Assembly: GCA_018266435.1 (NCBI GenBank)
Contig: JAFEAL010000005.1
Location: 354,704-418,703, forward strand
Source of the DNA: Bacteroidota bacterium
Lineage (GTDB): Bacteria > Bacteroidota > Bacteroidia > Cytophagales > Cyclobacteriaceae
Direction of reading: 5' to 3'
Length of the DNA stretch: 64,000 nt
The notes beneath the pieces were generated by a model. The model did no database searches, had not been told where the DNA came from, and saw only the letters and a program-made list of their open reading frames with translations. The position numbers and the translations under genes are program-made. Positions 18,386 to 26,952 of this stretch are shown here, piece after piece. Position 1 is the stretch's first letter; the number at the start of each line of letters is the position of its first letter.

Positions 18386-19338
18386 ATTCCTTCAGGTTTA
18401 TCAACTGATTTGAACTCAGTGTAATTCTTTAACCCCTCTTCAAAGTCAACTACCCGATCTGCCGGAGGAAGGTAATACACACTTGGTTGCGTGCCCAAAT
18501 TTTCCATTAGCCGATAACCTGCCCTGTCTTTCAACAACTTGCTCAACTTAAAAGACTGGCCACTTCCGTTGGTTACTGTGTCTTCATACAAGTCGCCAAA
18601 ACTGAATACATCGTTGGGACAAGCACTTACGCAATGAGGCAATTCTCCTTTGTCAATCATGTGGGGACAGAAATCGCATTTGTCCACAGTTCCCTTTTGA
18701 CTTGGCACCCCTGCATAGTCTGGAGTGTAATCGGTTTGCTCAGCCTTATCACCCTGCCAGGGATCAGACCAGTTAAATACTCTTACCGAATAAGGACAAG
18801 CAGCCATGCAAAATCTACAGCCAATGCACCGGTTATTGTCTATCAGAACAATTCCATCTCTTCTTTTAAATGTTGCGTCAACAGGACAAACTTTGACACA
18901 AGCGGGTTCATCACAATGCTGACATAAAGTGGGTTGCCAATAGGGCGCGGATTTCTCTGTGTCTTGCATTTTGTAAATCTTGATCCAGGCATTCTCGCCT
19001 GTGATATAATGGTTCTTGTTGCAAGAACTTTGACACTTCCTGGCATTTCTGCATTTGGCCAGATCAACAACCATCACAAACTTTCGATTAGGAAAACCTT
19101 CGCGCGGATTGTAATTGGATTTTGTCTCATGCGAGTGTTCTATTGCAGATGCTGGCACTTTCATAAGAGAACCATCCATAGACATCAGTTCAATTGTTTC
19201 CTCCTGTTTCGGGTTTTCGGGTTTGCCAAAAACTTTAGCCAGCAGAGCTCCACCAGCAGCCATAAGCAACCCTGTCTTTAGGCCTTGTCCTACAAAACTG
19301 CGCCTTGATTTTTGCTCGCGGTCTTTTTCTTTTTCCAT
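18382..19338 (-). CDS. four-[4Fe-4S] ferredoxin subunit (NrfC/PsrB/HybA-like)
   Basis: 318 residues. A Tat-like N-terminus (KSRRSFVGQGLKTGLLMAAGG) is followed by four cysteine groups: CRNARKCQSSC, CQHCDEPACVKVCP, CIGCRFCMAACP and CDFCPHMIDKGELPHCVSACP. That is the pattern of the electron-wire subunit of NrfCD/PsrBC complexes. With the NrfD partner coupled downstream it should pass electrons between quinol and a periplasmic protein. A residual twin-Arg start points to export across the inner membrane. Confidence 0.92.
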   Translation of the reverse strand: MEKEKDREQKSRRSFVGQGLKTGLLMAAGGALLAKVFGKPENPKQEETIELMSMDGSLMKVPASAIEHSHETKSNYNPREGFPNRKFVMVVDLAKCRNARKCQSSCNKNHYITGENAWIKIYKMQDTEKSAPYWQPTLCQHCDEPACVKVCPVDATFKRRDGIVLIDNNRCIGCRFCMAACPYSVRVFNWSDPWQGDKAEQTDYTPDYAGVPSQKGTVDKCDFCPHMIDKGELPHCVSACPNDVFSFGDLYEDTVTNGSGQSFKLSKLLKDRAGYRLMENLGTQPSVYYLPPADRVVDFEEGLKNYTEFKSVDKPEGI

Positions 19339-19344
19339 GTTTTC

Positions 19345-19617
19345 TTATTTTAAAAATCCCTTAGGTCTCAACCAGTTAAGCAGCGACTGGTTAGACATTT
19401 TCTCTTCGATCACCCTTGCATCCTTCAGCGCGTTTTTCTTCACCTTCACTGCTTTGCCGTCTGCGGTTAGCATGGTAGTAAATTCATCGTCCTCCTTTTC
19501 TTTCTTAATAAAGGTCTCAGCTAGCGATGGGCTTGCCATGCTTAAAAAGGGGAGCGTCAGACCAGTGCCTAAAAATGTTCTTCTGGAGAGTGATTTGTTT
19601 TTGTTTTCAGGTTTCAT
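19345..19617 (-). CDS. small Tat-signal protein, redox-cluster accessory
   Basis: 90 residues from ATG 19615-19617; the frame extends eight codons further, but this start directly precedes KSLSRRTFLGTGLTLPFLS, a clear twin-arginine signal. The mature part is short and charged (FTTMLTADGKAVKVKKNALKD...). It resembles the linker just after the Tat region of the ferredoxin gene that follows six bases later (DGSLMKVPASAIEH there, DGKAVKVKKNALKD here). It may be an ActB-like N-terminal fragment or a cofactor-free partner; its function is unknown. Confidence 0.7.
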   Translation of the reverse strand: MKPENKNKSLSRRTFLGTGLTLPFLSMASPSLAETFIKKEKEDDEFTTMLTADGKAVKVKKNALKDARVIEEKMSNQSLLNWLRPKGFLK

Positions 19618-19628
19618 TGTTAAATGAG

Positions 19629-20468
19629 TTAAAAATTCCAAAGCCGATTAATGTTGAACCCAATGAGAAACTGCTTATCTGATAATTTATTTTCGTTAAG
19701 GAAGTAATTCGCCTGCGGCAAAATGCGGTTGTAGTTGCCAATGAAAATCTGAAACGCGTGCGAACCCGTTGACATTTCTATGCCAAGTGACAGACCCGGA
19801 TTGTTGGAATATTGACCGAACGGTTGATTGTAATCAATCAGTATGGCAGTCTTGTCGCTTATGTTTGCTTTACCGCCCACAGCAATTGCAAATAGGTTGT
19901 TTGACTGTAATGGATCAACCAAATTGTAATGAGAAAAACTTGGTGCAACCTGAAGGGATATGGATTGATTGAATCTTCGCATAACAAGCAACTGACCGAA
20001 ATAGGAAAAACGATCGGAAGTCTTGGAGAAGAAGCTTGATTCTCTTGCATCGATTGCAGTATTACCGTAAAATGTTAAACTCACTGGTATTTTCCCAGAT
20101 CGAGTTTGACGAATCAGCCCCACTTTAATATTAAAATCCTGTAAACGATAATCCTTCGTAGTACCAAAACCCAGGGTAATTCTATCAGATATAGAATAAG
20201 TAAGTGCCAACCGAATGTTGGATGGACCCCAAAAACCAGCCAAGTCATTGTTACCGCTATTGATCAACCCAAAGCGATGTTGAATATCAAATTGCAATGT
20301 CTTCCTGGGGTTCAATACTCCGGTAACATTGTCAATTAGCCACGCACTTTGAAATGCAGCGCGTTGAGGTTTGTCTTTTTTTTCGGCAAGGGAATCTGCC
20401 TCCTGTGCGAAAAGATTTGTGCTTACCAATACAAGAATCTGTGCAGCGAATGTGTTGTAGTATTTCAT
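19629..20468 (-). CDS. DUF5777-family outer-membrane beta-barrel protein
   Basis: 279 residues. A signal peptide ends at FAQ. Amphipathic strands then alternate throughout (TLQFDIQHRFGLIN, NIRLALTYSISDRITLGFGTT, KIPVSLTFYGNTAI), ending with an aromatic strand (FNINRLWNF), the usual outer-membrane barrel terminus. I recognise the DUF5777 pattern, a Bacteroidota family often found with cytochrome genes. Probably an outer-membrane porin-like component of this redox module. It overlaps the frame of the small Tat protein's optional extension only. Confidence 0.75.
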   Translation of the reverse strand: MKYYNTFAAQILVLVSTNLFAQEADSLAEKKDKPQRAAFQSAWLIDNVTGVLNPRKTLQFDIQHRFGLINSGNNDLAGFWGPSNIRLALTYSISDRITLGFGTTKDYRLQDFNIKVGLIRQTRSGKIPVSLTFYGNTAIDARESSFFSKTSDRFSYFGQLLVMRRFNQSISLQVAPSFSHYNLVDPLQSNNLFAIAVGGKANISDKTAILIDYNQPFGQYSNNPGLSLGIEMSTGSHAFQIFIGNYNRILPQANYFLNENKLSDKQFLIGFNINRLWNF

Positions 20469-20488
20469 AAAGATTTTTTTTTAATGGG

Positions 20489-20875
20489 TTAATTGTTTTT
20501 GGCTCCTTCATCTATCCATTTACGGATCAAGGCAAGTTTGAATGGTGACAATGGTTCTGAGGGCGGCATCGCTTTGCCATCTTCGCTCACACGCTCCAGC
20601 ATTTGCACAAGTTCACTGTCTTCCGAATTACCCGGAACAATGCTTTCTTCATCTTCTGTCAAGGAAGCGTATGCAAAATCCTTTCTCAAATCAGGATTCA
20701 CATTTGCTGGATTGTGGCACCCTGCACAGTGCGCACTTATAATTGGTTGTATATCCAGTGCGAACGAGACATCGTCTTTAACCACTGGAAGATCTTCCAG
20801 GGATTTGTCATTTTCACAAGCGGTTAGGAAGGCTGCAAAGCCTACAACTGCCAGCAGATTTTTCAACGTTTTCAT
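20489..20875 (-). CDS. lipoprotein cytochrome c (one CxxCH heme site)
   Basis: 128 residues. The lipobox FLTAC (Cys20) indicates a lipoprotein. The heme site is HCAGCHNPANVNPDLRK, close to the cytochrome domain found in many Bacteroidota and Planctomycetes exported proteins. The C-terminal MPPSEPLSPFKLALIRKWIDEGA gives a probable Met ligand and the closing helix. It is the first gene of the redox module and would sit at the membrane surface, passing electrons on to the soluble cytochrome at 15807-16208. Confidence 0.88.
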   Translation of the reverse strand: MKTLKNLLAVVGFAAFLTACENDKSLEDLPVVKDDVSFALDIQPIISAHCAGCHNPANVNPDLRKDFAYASLTEDEESIVPGNSEDSELVQMLERVSEDGKAMPPSEPLSPFKLALIRKWIDEGAKNN

Positions 20876-20926
20876 AATTCTTATTTAATTTTAATTGAAC
20901 ATAAATTGATTATAATTTGCTCCCCA

Positions 20927-22021
20927 TTACATTTTCATCCCTTCCATCGCACCGCCACCTTGTTTTACTTTCCAGGCGCTGTTCAACAGAAACCCACCAC
21001 GGGTTACCACCTTATCGCCAATTGATAATCCGCTCAGTATTTCTACTTCGCGTTTGTTCTGGATGCCGATGTCCACCATGCGCTGTTCGAACATGCCGTC
21101 AGGTGTTTCCACCCAAACGATTACATTGTTTTCCAAAAGCAAGGCAGATTTGGGAATGACCAGAGTCTCTTTTCTGTTGCGTTTTAGATAGACATACGCC
21201 ATCATGCCCGGCTTATAATTGCCTTTTTGATTGTTTACTTTGATGCGCACCAGATTAATCTTCGTATTATCTTCTAACCTTGGATTGTCATACACAATCT
21301 CACCTTGGATGCGCTCATTCGGAAAAGCTTCAAACTCTATTTCGAGCGTAGGAGACTGTTTCAGAAAATTGACCTCGTTGCTGTACAATTGTGATTCGAT
21401 CCACAAGCTGTTTAAGTCTGCCAGTCGAAACAAAGGACTACCGATCTCTACATATTCTCCTTCTCGCACGAGCAGTTCTGATAAGTACCCGTTCCTGTTG
21501 CTGTAAAAGATGATCAGAGGGGAAATATTTTTTGTTTTTTCAAGCTCGTTGATTTGTTTTTCCGTCAATGTCCAAAGCTCAAGGCGTCTCCGCGCTGCTT
21601 CGACCATCCGTTGGGTGATCGCTTTTTGAGTTGTTGCTGTCCTATTTTCATCGATCGCCAGCAGGTATTCATTTTCGTATGACAAAAGTTCTTCACTATA
21701 GATACTGTATAAAGGATCGCCATTTTTTACATACGTGCCGGGATTGCGTGCAAACAATTTGTCAACCCTGCCTTTTACCCTCGCACTGATCACATTGATA
21801 GCTCGTTCATCTATGGCTGCGGTGCCTATCAATGTAGTTTCTTCATACATGGTTTTGGTCGCAGCCGTATCTATTAGCAATTTGATCACCACTCGATCCT
21901 GGTCGCTCAGTGTAAGCATGGCATCATTTCCTCCATCATGGCCCTGATGTAACTGCTCTGATTTTTTGTCACACGAAACAACAAGAATGAGTAACAACAG
22001 ATATATGCAAATTTTATTCAT
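20927..22021 (-). CDS. CusB-type periplasmic adaptor, second of a tandem pair
   Basis: 364 residues, lipoprotein (LILVVSC, Cys16). Adaptor features: ERAINVISARVKGRVDKLFARNPGTYVKNGDPLYSIYS, a short alpha-hairpin with Thr/Glu-rich helices (about 120-165), lipoyl return NGYLSELLVREGEYVEIGSPL and a beta-barrel. Family members join a Cu/Ag RND pump to the outer membrane. It lies three bases after another CusB gene. Two different adaptors with one pump is unusual and may reflect a hetero-oligomeric ring or different sensing roles. Confidence 0.9.
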   Translation of the reverse strand: MNKICIYLLLLILVVSCDKKSEQLHQGHDGGNDAMLTLSDQDRVVIKLLIDTAATKTMYEETTLIGTAAIDERAINVISARVKGRVDKLFARNPGTYVKNGDPLYSIYSEELLSYENEYLLAIDENRTATTQKAITQRMVEAARRRLELWTLTEKQINELEKTKNISPLIIFYSNRNGYLSELLVREGEYVEIGSPLFRLADLNSLWIESQLYSNEVNFLKQSPTLEIEFEAFPNERIQGEIVYDNPRLEDNTKINLVRIKVNNQKGNYKPGMMAYVYLKRNRKETLVIPKSALLLENNVIVWVETPDGMFEQRMVDIGIQNKREVEILSGLSIGDKVVTRGGFLLNSAWKVKQGGGAMEGMKM

Positions 22022-22024
22022 GTG

Positions 22025-23245
22025 TTATTCCGGTTTAACTAAGCTTTCGCGATCCATTAAGTACCCGGCATCTAATGCCACTTCATCATCCGCTTGCAAT
22101 CCACCTAGTACAACCACGCGCCCTTGTGAAACAGGGCCGAGTTTTACAAACATGATTTCAAGGACATGAGCGCCATCGCTCGTTTGGTTTATCTTTTTCC
22201 ATACTGCCTGCCTTCCTCCTAAGTACAGAATGCTTGACGCAGGCAACGTCAATGATTCTTTTGTTTTGGGAGAGATGGTTGCTTCAAGAAGTGAGTTGAT
22301 GCGCAAACTCTTGCCTGGGTTTGGCAGATATACTCTTACCTGAACAAACTTCTGGTTGCTAGTGTATTGAGGTTCGATAAATCGAATGACTGTGTTGAAC
22401 GGATTCTCACGAATTAATTCGCTAGCCACGGTTACACTGTCGTTCAGTGCTATCTCATCCTGATGAAGATTGTCCACCGACAGAATGCCCCACACCTCAC
22501 GCAAATCATTGATCCAAAAGAGTGTTTGCCCGGCTGAAACGTATGCACCTTTGCGGATCGGGTCTGATGATGAAGACATAGGATTTGAAGCGGTCTTTTC
22601 CTGGGAACCCGAGCCCATACCACCACCCATTTTACTGCCTGCAGATGAAGAGACCATAGAATTTTTTGAGGTCGATATTTGACTGGATGGATTGTAAAAG
22701 ATATATCCGTCATAAGCACTGTAGATGGAAAGTGTAAAGAGCGCTTCGCCAGATTCGATGATATGCTTTATCTGTGCATCGGTTATTCCCAGAAGTTTAA
22801 GTTTGTGGGTGGCATGTTTTGTGATTTCACCCTCAGGCTCAACTTTATGTGCATACAAGAGTTCTTCCTGATTGGTGTTAAGGTCTGGACTGTACAGTTC
22901 CAGTATCTTCTCGCCTTTGTGCACAAATTGATTTTCATATTTTACATAAAGCTTTTCAATGCGGCCACTTACTCGTGCAGCTACCTGGTTGCTCCTACGT
23001 TCGTCAAGGGAAATAAATCCATAGGCGTTGACCGGACTCGATTGAAGTTGCTTTATAGGCTTTACAATTTTCTGACTTGAAATAACTTTCCGGTTAGTCG
23101 GCTCTGCGGAAATGGAAAGGGCTTTCATGTTTGCTTCTCCTTCCGGGTGAGATCCATGCTTGTTGTGCTCATCATGCGACTGTTTTTGACAGCTGTAAAA
23201 GAACATTGATAAGCCAAGGGTGAGATATAAAATAGTTTTTCTCAT
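22025..23245 (-). CDS. CusB-type periplasmic adaptor, first of a tandem pair
   Basis: 406 residues from ATG 23243-23245 (MRKTILYLTLGLSMFFYSC, lipobox Cys19); the frame also opens at a TTG five codons earlier, but the ATG gives the proper signal peptide. A His-rich mature start (HDEHNKHGSHPEGE) is followed by adaptor modules (ERRSNQVAARVSGRIEKLYVKYENQFVHKGEKI) and an inserted Ser/Gly/Met segment (SSAGSKMGGGMGSGSQ). His/Met residues suit a Cu+/Ag+ pump. It starts four bases after the RND gene's stop. Confidence 0.88.
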   Translation of the reverse strand: MRKTILYLTLGLSMFFYSCQKQSHDEHNKHGSHPEGEANMKALSISAEPTNRKVISSQKIVKPIKQLQSSPVNAYGFISLDERRSNQVAARVSGRIEKLYVKYENQFVHKGEKILELYSPDLNTNQEELLYAHKVEPEGEITKHATHKLKLLGITDAQIKHIIESGEALFTLSIYSAYDGYIFYNPSSQISTSKNSMVSSSAGSKMGGGMGSGSQEKTASNPMSSSSDPIRKGAYVSAGQTLFWINDLREVWGILSVDNLHQDEIALNDSVTVASELIRENPFNTVIRFIEPQYTSNQKFVQVRVYLPNPGKSLRINSLLEATISPKTKESLTLPASSILYLGGRQAVWKKINQTSDGAHVLEIMFVKLGPVSQGRVVVLGGLQADDEVALDAGYLMDRESLVKPE

Positions 23246-23249
23246 GATG

Positions 23250-25184
23250 TTATTCTTCAATGTCTAATATTTTGAGCTTTCCGGTTTTCTTTAATTCATA
23301 CTCCCTAACCACCTGATAGAACACTGGCAATACCACCAAAACGAAAAGTGTAGAAGTCACGAGTCCAAAAACAAAAGGGATGGCAATGGGCTTCATCACA
23401 TCACTGCCTGTGCCCGTGGAAATCAATACCGGAATTAATCCCAGAATGTTAGCCAGAACTGTCATCAGCAACGGGCGTACACGCGGTACTGCGCCATCGA
23501 AAATGGAATCTTGCAAGTCTTGCTTGTCAATGGACTTGTTGGCAGCACTCTTTCTCTCCACCAACTGTTTGATGGAGCCGTTCATGTAGGCGATCATTAG
23601 CACACCTGTTTCCACTGCCACGCCAAACAAGGCAGTGAACCCTACCGCTACAGCCACCGAAAAGTTTATGTTGTAGAAGTATAACGAATAAACACCGCCC
23701 ACTAAAGCCACCGGAATGCTGGTGAAAACAATAATCACTTCACGGAATGTGTGGAACGTGATATAGAGAATGATACCGATAACAAGGAGTGTAATCGGGA
23801 TAATAATCATAAGACGCTTCTGTGCACGTACTTGGTTTTCATATTGACCACTCCATTGAATAAAATATCCTTTGGGGAGTTTTTTGAACTCTCTTTCAAT
23901 TTTTGCCTTGGCTTCATTCACTACGCTACCCATATCACGACCCCGTACATTGAATAACACGGTACCTCTTAACCGGGTATTTTCAGAGTTGATCATTGGA
24001 GGGCCTTCATTGACAAAAATCTCAGCCACTGATGAAAGTGGCACTACTCCATAAGAAGCTGTTTGCACAGGTACGCGTTTAATTTCATCCAGATCATTTC
24101 GGTAGTCTTGTGCCAGGCGCACAGTCACGGTAAATCGTTCCCTGCCTTCAACTGTGTTCGTTAGGATCATTCCGCCCAAGGCGGTCTCAATCACCATGTT
24201 CACATCTTCCACGCTGAGCGCATATCGCGCGATTGCCTCGCGGTTGATTTTAATATTGAGGTATTTTCCTCCGGTGAGTTGCTCCAGATAAAGATCGGTC
24301 AGTCCATCAATGCCTCTTAAGGCCTTTTCAATTTGTGCCGTGAGGGTGAAAACTGAATCGAGGTTGGAGCCGAAGACTTTGACGCCAACATCCGTACGGA
24401 TGCCAGTGGAAAGCATATTGATCCGGTTAATGATGGGCTGTGTCCATCCAACAACCACTCCTGGAATCCGGACACGTTCGTTCATCTCGGCAATGAGTTT
24501 TTCTTTTGTCATTCCTTCTCTCCATTTCGATTTCGGCTTGAGTACCACGATGGTTTCAATCATAGACATGGGAGAGTTGTCAGTAGCTGTATAGGCTCGG
24601 CCTGCCTTGCCAAGCACATTTTCCACTTCAGGTATGCTTTTCAAAATCCTGTCCTGAATTTGAATGATGCGCTTGGCTTCTGCATTGGAAACATCCGGCA
24701 AGGTTACCGGCATCATCAGGAGTGAACCTTCATCCAACGGAGGCATAAACTCTGTACCGAGATTTAGTACAAATGGCGTGCTGGCGGCAACCAATACAAC
24801 ACAAAGGGCAAGAGTCATATATTTAAATCGCTGACAAAGCCGGATAACGGGTGTATAGATTCTCACAAAAAAATTGGAGACAGGATTACGGCTTTCGGGG
24901 GTCAATCTTCCTTTTACAAATACCCGGGCCAGCATGGGGGAAACAGTGATCGCCAGTAAAGCAGCTCCGATAAGTGAAAATGTCTTTGTGAGAACCAGCG
25001 GAGTAAATAGTTTTTTCTCCTGGCCGGTAAGAAATAGAATAGGCGCGAAGGAGATGATCATGATGATAACAGAGAAGAACACCGAGCGCCCAACAGCCTT
25101 GGTGGATTCTTCAATAATCTTCACGCGTTCCTCTTCCGAAATCTCACGCGTGTTACCGATCCGTTCTTTTTCTATTTTACTCAT
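23250..25184 (-). CDS. CusA-type RND pump, C-terminal part of a frameshifted gene
   Basis: 644 residues covering helices 5-12 and the second periplasmic half of a CusA/CzcA pump (RSVFFSVIIMIISFAPILFLTGQE onward; GTEFMPPLDEGSLLMMPVTLPD; SGQYENQVRAQKRL). It is one gene with 25177-26460 split by a frameshift: dropping one A from the A7 run (minus strand; plus 25193-25199) restores a continuous protein of about 1,069 residues, the normal family length. As it stands, the ATG at 25182-25184 overlaps the upstream TAA by eight bases, so re-initiation could make a second polypeptide. Confidence 0.85.
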   Translation of the reverse strand: MSKIEKERIGNTREISEEERVKIIEESTKAVGRSVFFSVIIMIISFAPILFLTGQEKKLFTPLVLTKTFSLIGAALLAITVSPMLARVFVKGRLTPESRNPVSNFFVRIYTPVIRLCQRFKYMTLALCVVLVAASTPFVLNLGTEFMPPLDEGSLLMMPVTLPDVSNAEAKRIIQIQDRILKSIPEVENVLGKAGRAYTATDNSPMSMIETIVVLKPKSKWREGMTKEKLIAEMNERVRIPGVVVGWTQPIINRINMLSTGIRTDVGVKVFGSNLDSVFTLTAQIEKALRGIDGLTDLYLEQLTGGKYLNIKINREAIARYALSVEDVNMVIETALGGMILTNTVEGRERFTVTVRLAQDYRNDLDEIKRVPVQTASYGVVPLSSVAEIFVNEGPPMINSENTRLRGTVLFNVRGRDMGSVVNEAKAKIEREFKKLPKGYFIQWSGQYENQVRAQKRLMIIIPITLLVIGIILYITFHTFREVIIVFTSIPVALVGGVYSLYFYNINFSVAVAVGFTALFGVAVETGVLMIAYMNGSIKQLVERKSAANKSIDKQDLQDSIFDGAVPRVRPLLMTVLANILGLIPVLISTGTGSDVMKPIAIPFVFGLVTSTLFVLVVLPVFYQVVREYELKKTGKLKILDIEE

Positions 25185-26460
25185 GGTCTTTATTTTTTTG
25201 AAGCACCCTGTTGGTTAATGAGCGATACGCATTTTCGGCAATAACAATCCCCGGATCCACTACATCTCCAACCGCTAATGCGATGCCACCTAAAGACATA
25301 ATGTTGGAAGTGACACCGAACAATCGCATTAAAATGAAACCTATTAACACTGAGAGCAGGATGGCAGCAATGGCCACCAGTCCGCTTCTGAAATGAAATA
25401 GGAACAGTATTACAGTCACCGAGACGATGAGGATTTCCTGCCAAAGGGCGTCCGTTAACGTAGCAATGGAATCATTGATAAGACCGCTGCGGTCATAGGC
25501 TATATGAAATGTAACGCCCTGCGGCAGTCCCTTTTCAAACTCCTTAATGCGCGTCTTTACGTTTTCGATTACATCCTTCGCGTTTTGCCCGTAGCGCATT
25601 ACCACAATGCCGCCCACCGCCTCACCCTCGCCATTCTCTTCGATGATGCCCAGACGCAGCTCTCCACCCATTTGTACATGCGCTACATCTTTCAGGCGAA
25701 TGGGAATAGAACGGTACGTCCCAACCGAAATATTCTCTATATCTTCTACCGTTTTAATGTAGCCCAGCCCTCGGATCATGTAGCCCATGTCGTTCATTTC
25801 AAAGAGACTACCGCCTACATCCCTGTTGTTATTGGTAACAGCTTTCGCTACGTCCATCAGTGGCACCCCAAAGTAGATAAGCTTATGGGGGTCAATGGCC
25901 ACCTGGTATTGCTTCTGAAGCCCTCCATACGAAGCCACTTCGCTCACACCTGGAACATTTTGCAAAGCAAACTTCACATACCAGTCTTGCAGCGCTCGCA
26001 ATTCACCCAAGTTGTAACCTTCGCCTTTCAGAGTGTACCAAAAGATGTGACCAATACCGGTGCCATCTGGGCCAAGGGTCGGGGTGATTCCAGGGGGAAG
26101 AAATTTTTGAGCGTAATTTAACCGCTCTAATACGCGGGTGCGCGACCAATAGATTTCTGCATCATCTTCGAAAATCACGAAGATGAAACTCATGCCAAAC
26201 ATGGAGGCTGCGCGGATGGTTTTGATTTTAGGAATCCCCTGAAGATTAGTGACCAGAGGATAGGTGATTTGATCTTCCATGATCTGGGGATTGCGTCCCA
26301 TCCACTCGGTGAATACAATTACCTGATTTTCGGAAAGGTCAGGCAATGCATCTACGGGAGTCTCTTTAATAGAGTAGACTCCGCCAATGGTTATCATCAC
26401 GATGCCTATAAGAACCATGAACCTGTTATGGATTGCCCACGAAATAATTTTCTCAATCAT
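25177..26460 (-). CDS. CusA-type RND pump, N-terminal part of a frameshifted gene
   Basis: 427 residues: the RND N-terminus MIEKIISWAIHNRFMVLIG, first periplasmic half (WMGRNPQIMEDQITYPL) and helices 2-4, with GGIALAVGDVVDPGIVIAENAY holding the proton-relay Asp. The family normally reads VDAGIV; the Pro here is unusual. The frame ends at ...QKNKDHE just after helix 4, within a hydrophilic loop, and continues at +1 in the neighbouring ORF. No outer-membrane factor gene is present in this operon. It is preceded four bases upstream by the ArsR regulator gene's stop. Confidence 0.85.
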   Translation of the reverse strand: MIEKIISWAIHNRFMVLIGIVMITIGGVYSIKETPVDALPDLSENQVIVFTEWMGRNPQIMEDQITYPLVTNLQGIPKIKTIRAASMFGMSFIFVIFEDDAEIYWSRTRVLERLNYAQKFLPPGITPTLGPDGTGIGHIFWYTLKGEGYNLGELRALQDWYVKFALQNVPGVSEVASYGGLQKQYQVAIDPHKLIYFGVPLMDVAKAVTNNNRDVGGSLFEMNDMGYMIRGLGYIKTVEDIENISVGTYRSIPIRLKDVAHVQMGGELRLGIIEENGEGEAVGGIVVMRYGQNAKDVIENVKTRIKEFEKGLPQGVTFHIAYDRSGLINDSIATLTDALWQEILIVSVTVILFLFHFRSGLVAIAAILLSVLIGFILMRLFGVTSNIMSLGGIALAVGDVVDPGIVIAENAYRSLTNRVLQKNKDHE

Positions 26461-26463
26461 TTT

Positions 26464-26769
26464 TTAATCTTTTAAAAGTGTCTTGATGCATTGGGCTGCA
26501 AGGTTTTCCTTATTAAAGTGATAGAGCGTCTTACCTTTCTTTACTTCTCTTTGTAGAAGTTTACTCTTCCTCATTATGCCCAGATGACGTGACGTTATTG
26601 ATTGCTCCAAATGAAGGGCTCCATAGATGGCCTTAACCATCATCTGATCATAGCCACAATTGCACATCAAATGAAGTATTGCAAGTCTTTCCGGATGGGC
26701 CGCTGACTTCATCGCCTCAGCGAGATCGTTCCAATCAAAATTCGATTTCGTAATCATGCTTTGTTTCAT
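26464..26769 (-). CDS. ArsR/SmtB-family metal-responsive repressor of the cus-like operon
   Basis: 101 residues from ATG 26767-26769, with AAAGGA just before it; MITKS four codons later is an alternative start, and the longer frame to 26832 has no family character. It is a winged-helix ArsR fold: AMKSAAHPERLAILHLMCNCGYDQMMV, recognition part HLEQSITSRHLGIMRKSKLL, wing REVKKGKTLYHF. Cys residues in LMCNCGYD near helix 3 may sense metal. First gene of the run leading into the RND pump, so autoregulation of the operon is likely. Confidence 0.85.
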   Translation of the reverse strand: MKQSMITKSNFDWNDLAEAMKSAAHPERLAILHLMCNCGYDQMMVKAIYGALHLEQSITSRHLGIMRKSKLLQREVKKGKTLYHFNKENLAAQCIKTLLKD

Positions 26770-26780
26770 TCCTTTATTAT

Positions 26781-26792
26781 TTGGTATACCAA
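26781..26792. promoter_or_regulatory. perfect 12-bp palindrome, candidate ArsR operator
   Basis: TTGGTATACCAA, 11 bases upstream of the chosen ArsR start and within its leader. A perfect palindrome at this place suits a dimeric winged-helix repressor. No clear TAnnTTTG element could be aligned with it. Confidence 0.45.
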
Positions 26793-26952
26793 ATTGCGTA
26801 TAGTTGCAATCGTGCATAATGATCATGGTCAAATAGGAAAATGATTCTTATCAAGAATGAGGAATGCCATTAATTGACTTGAGAATTCAGGCAATGACAT
26901 AGCACATGGAGTCGAACCTTAAAAGGTGCAACCTGTGCAGGCGAGTAGTCGG

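Noticed and set aside
25177..25199. Canonical -1 programmed frameshift (A-AAA-AAA) in the Cus-like pump gene
   Set aside because: The frame arithmetic shows that a +1 or -2 shift is needed; a -1 slip does not join the two ORFs.
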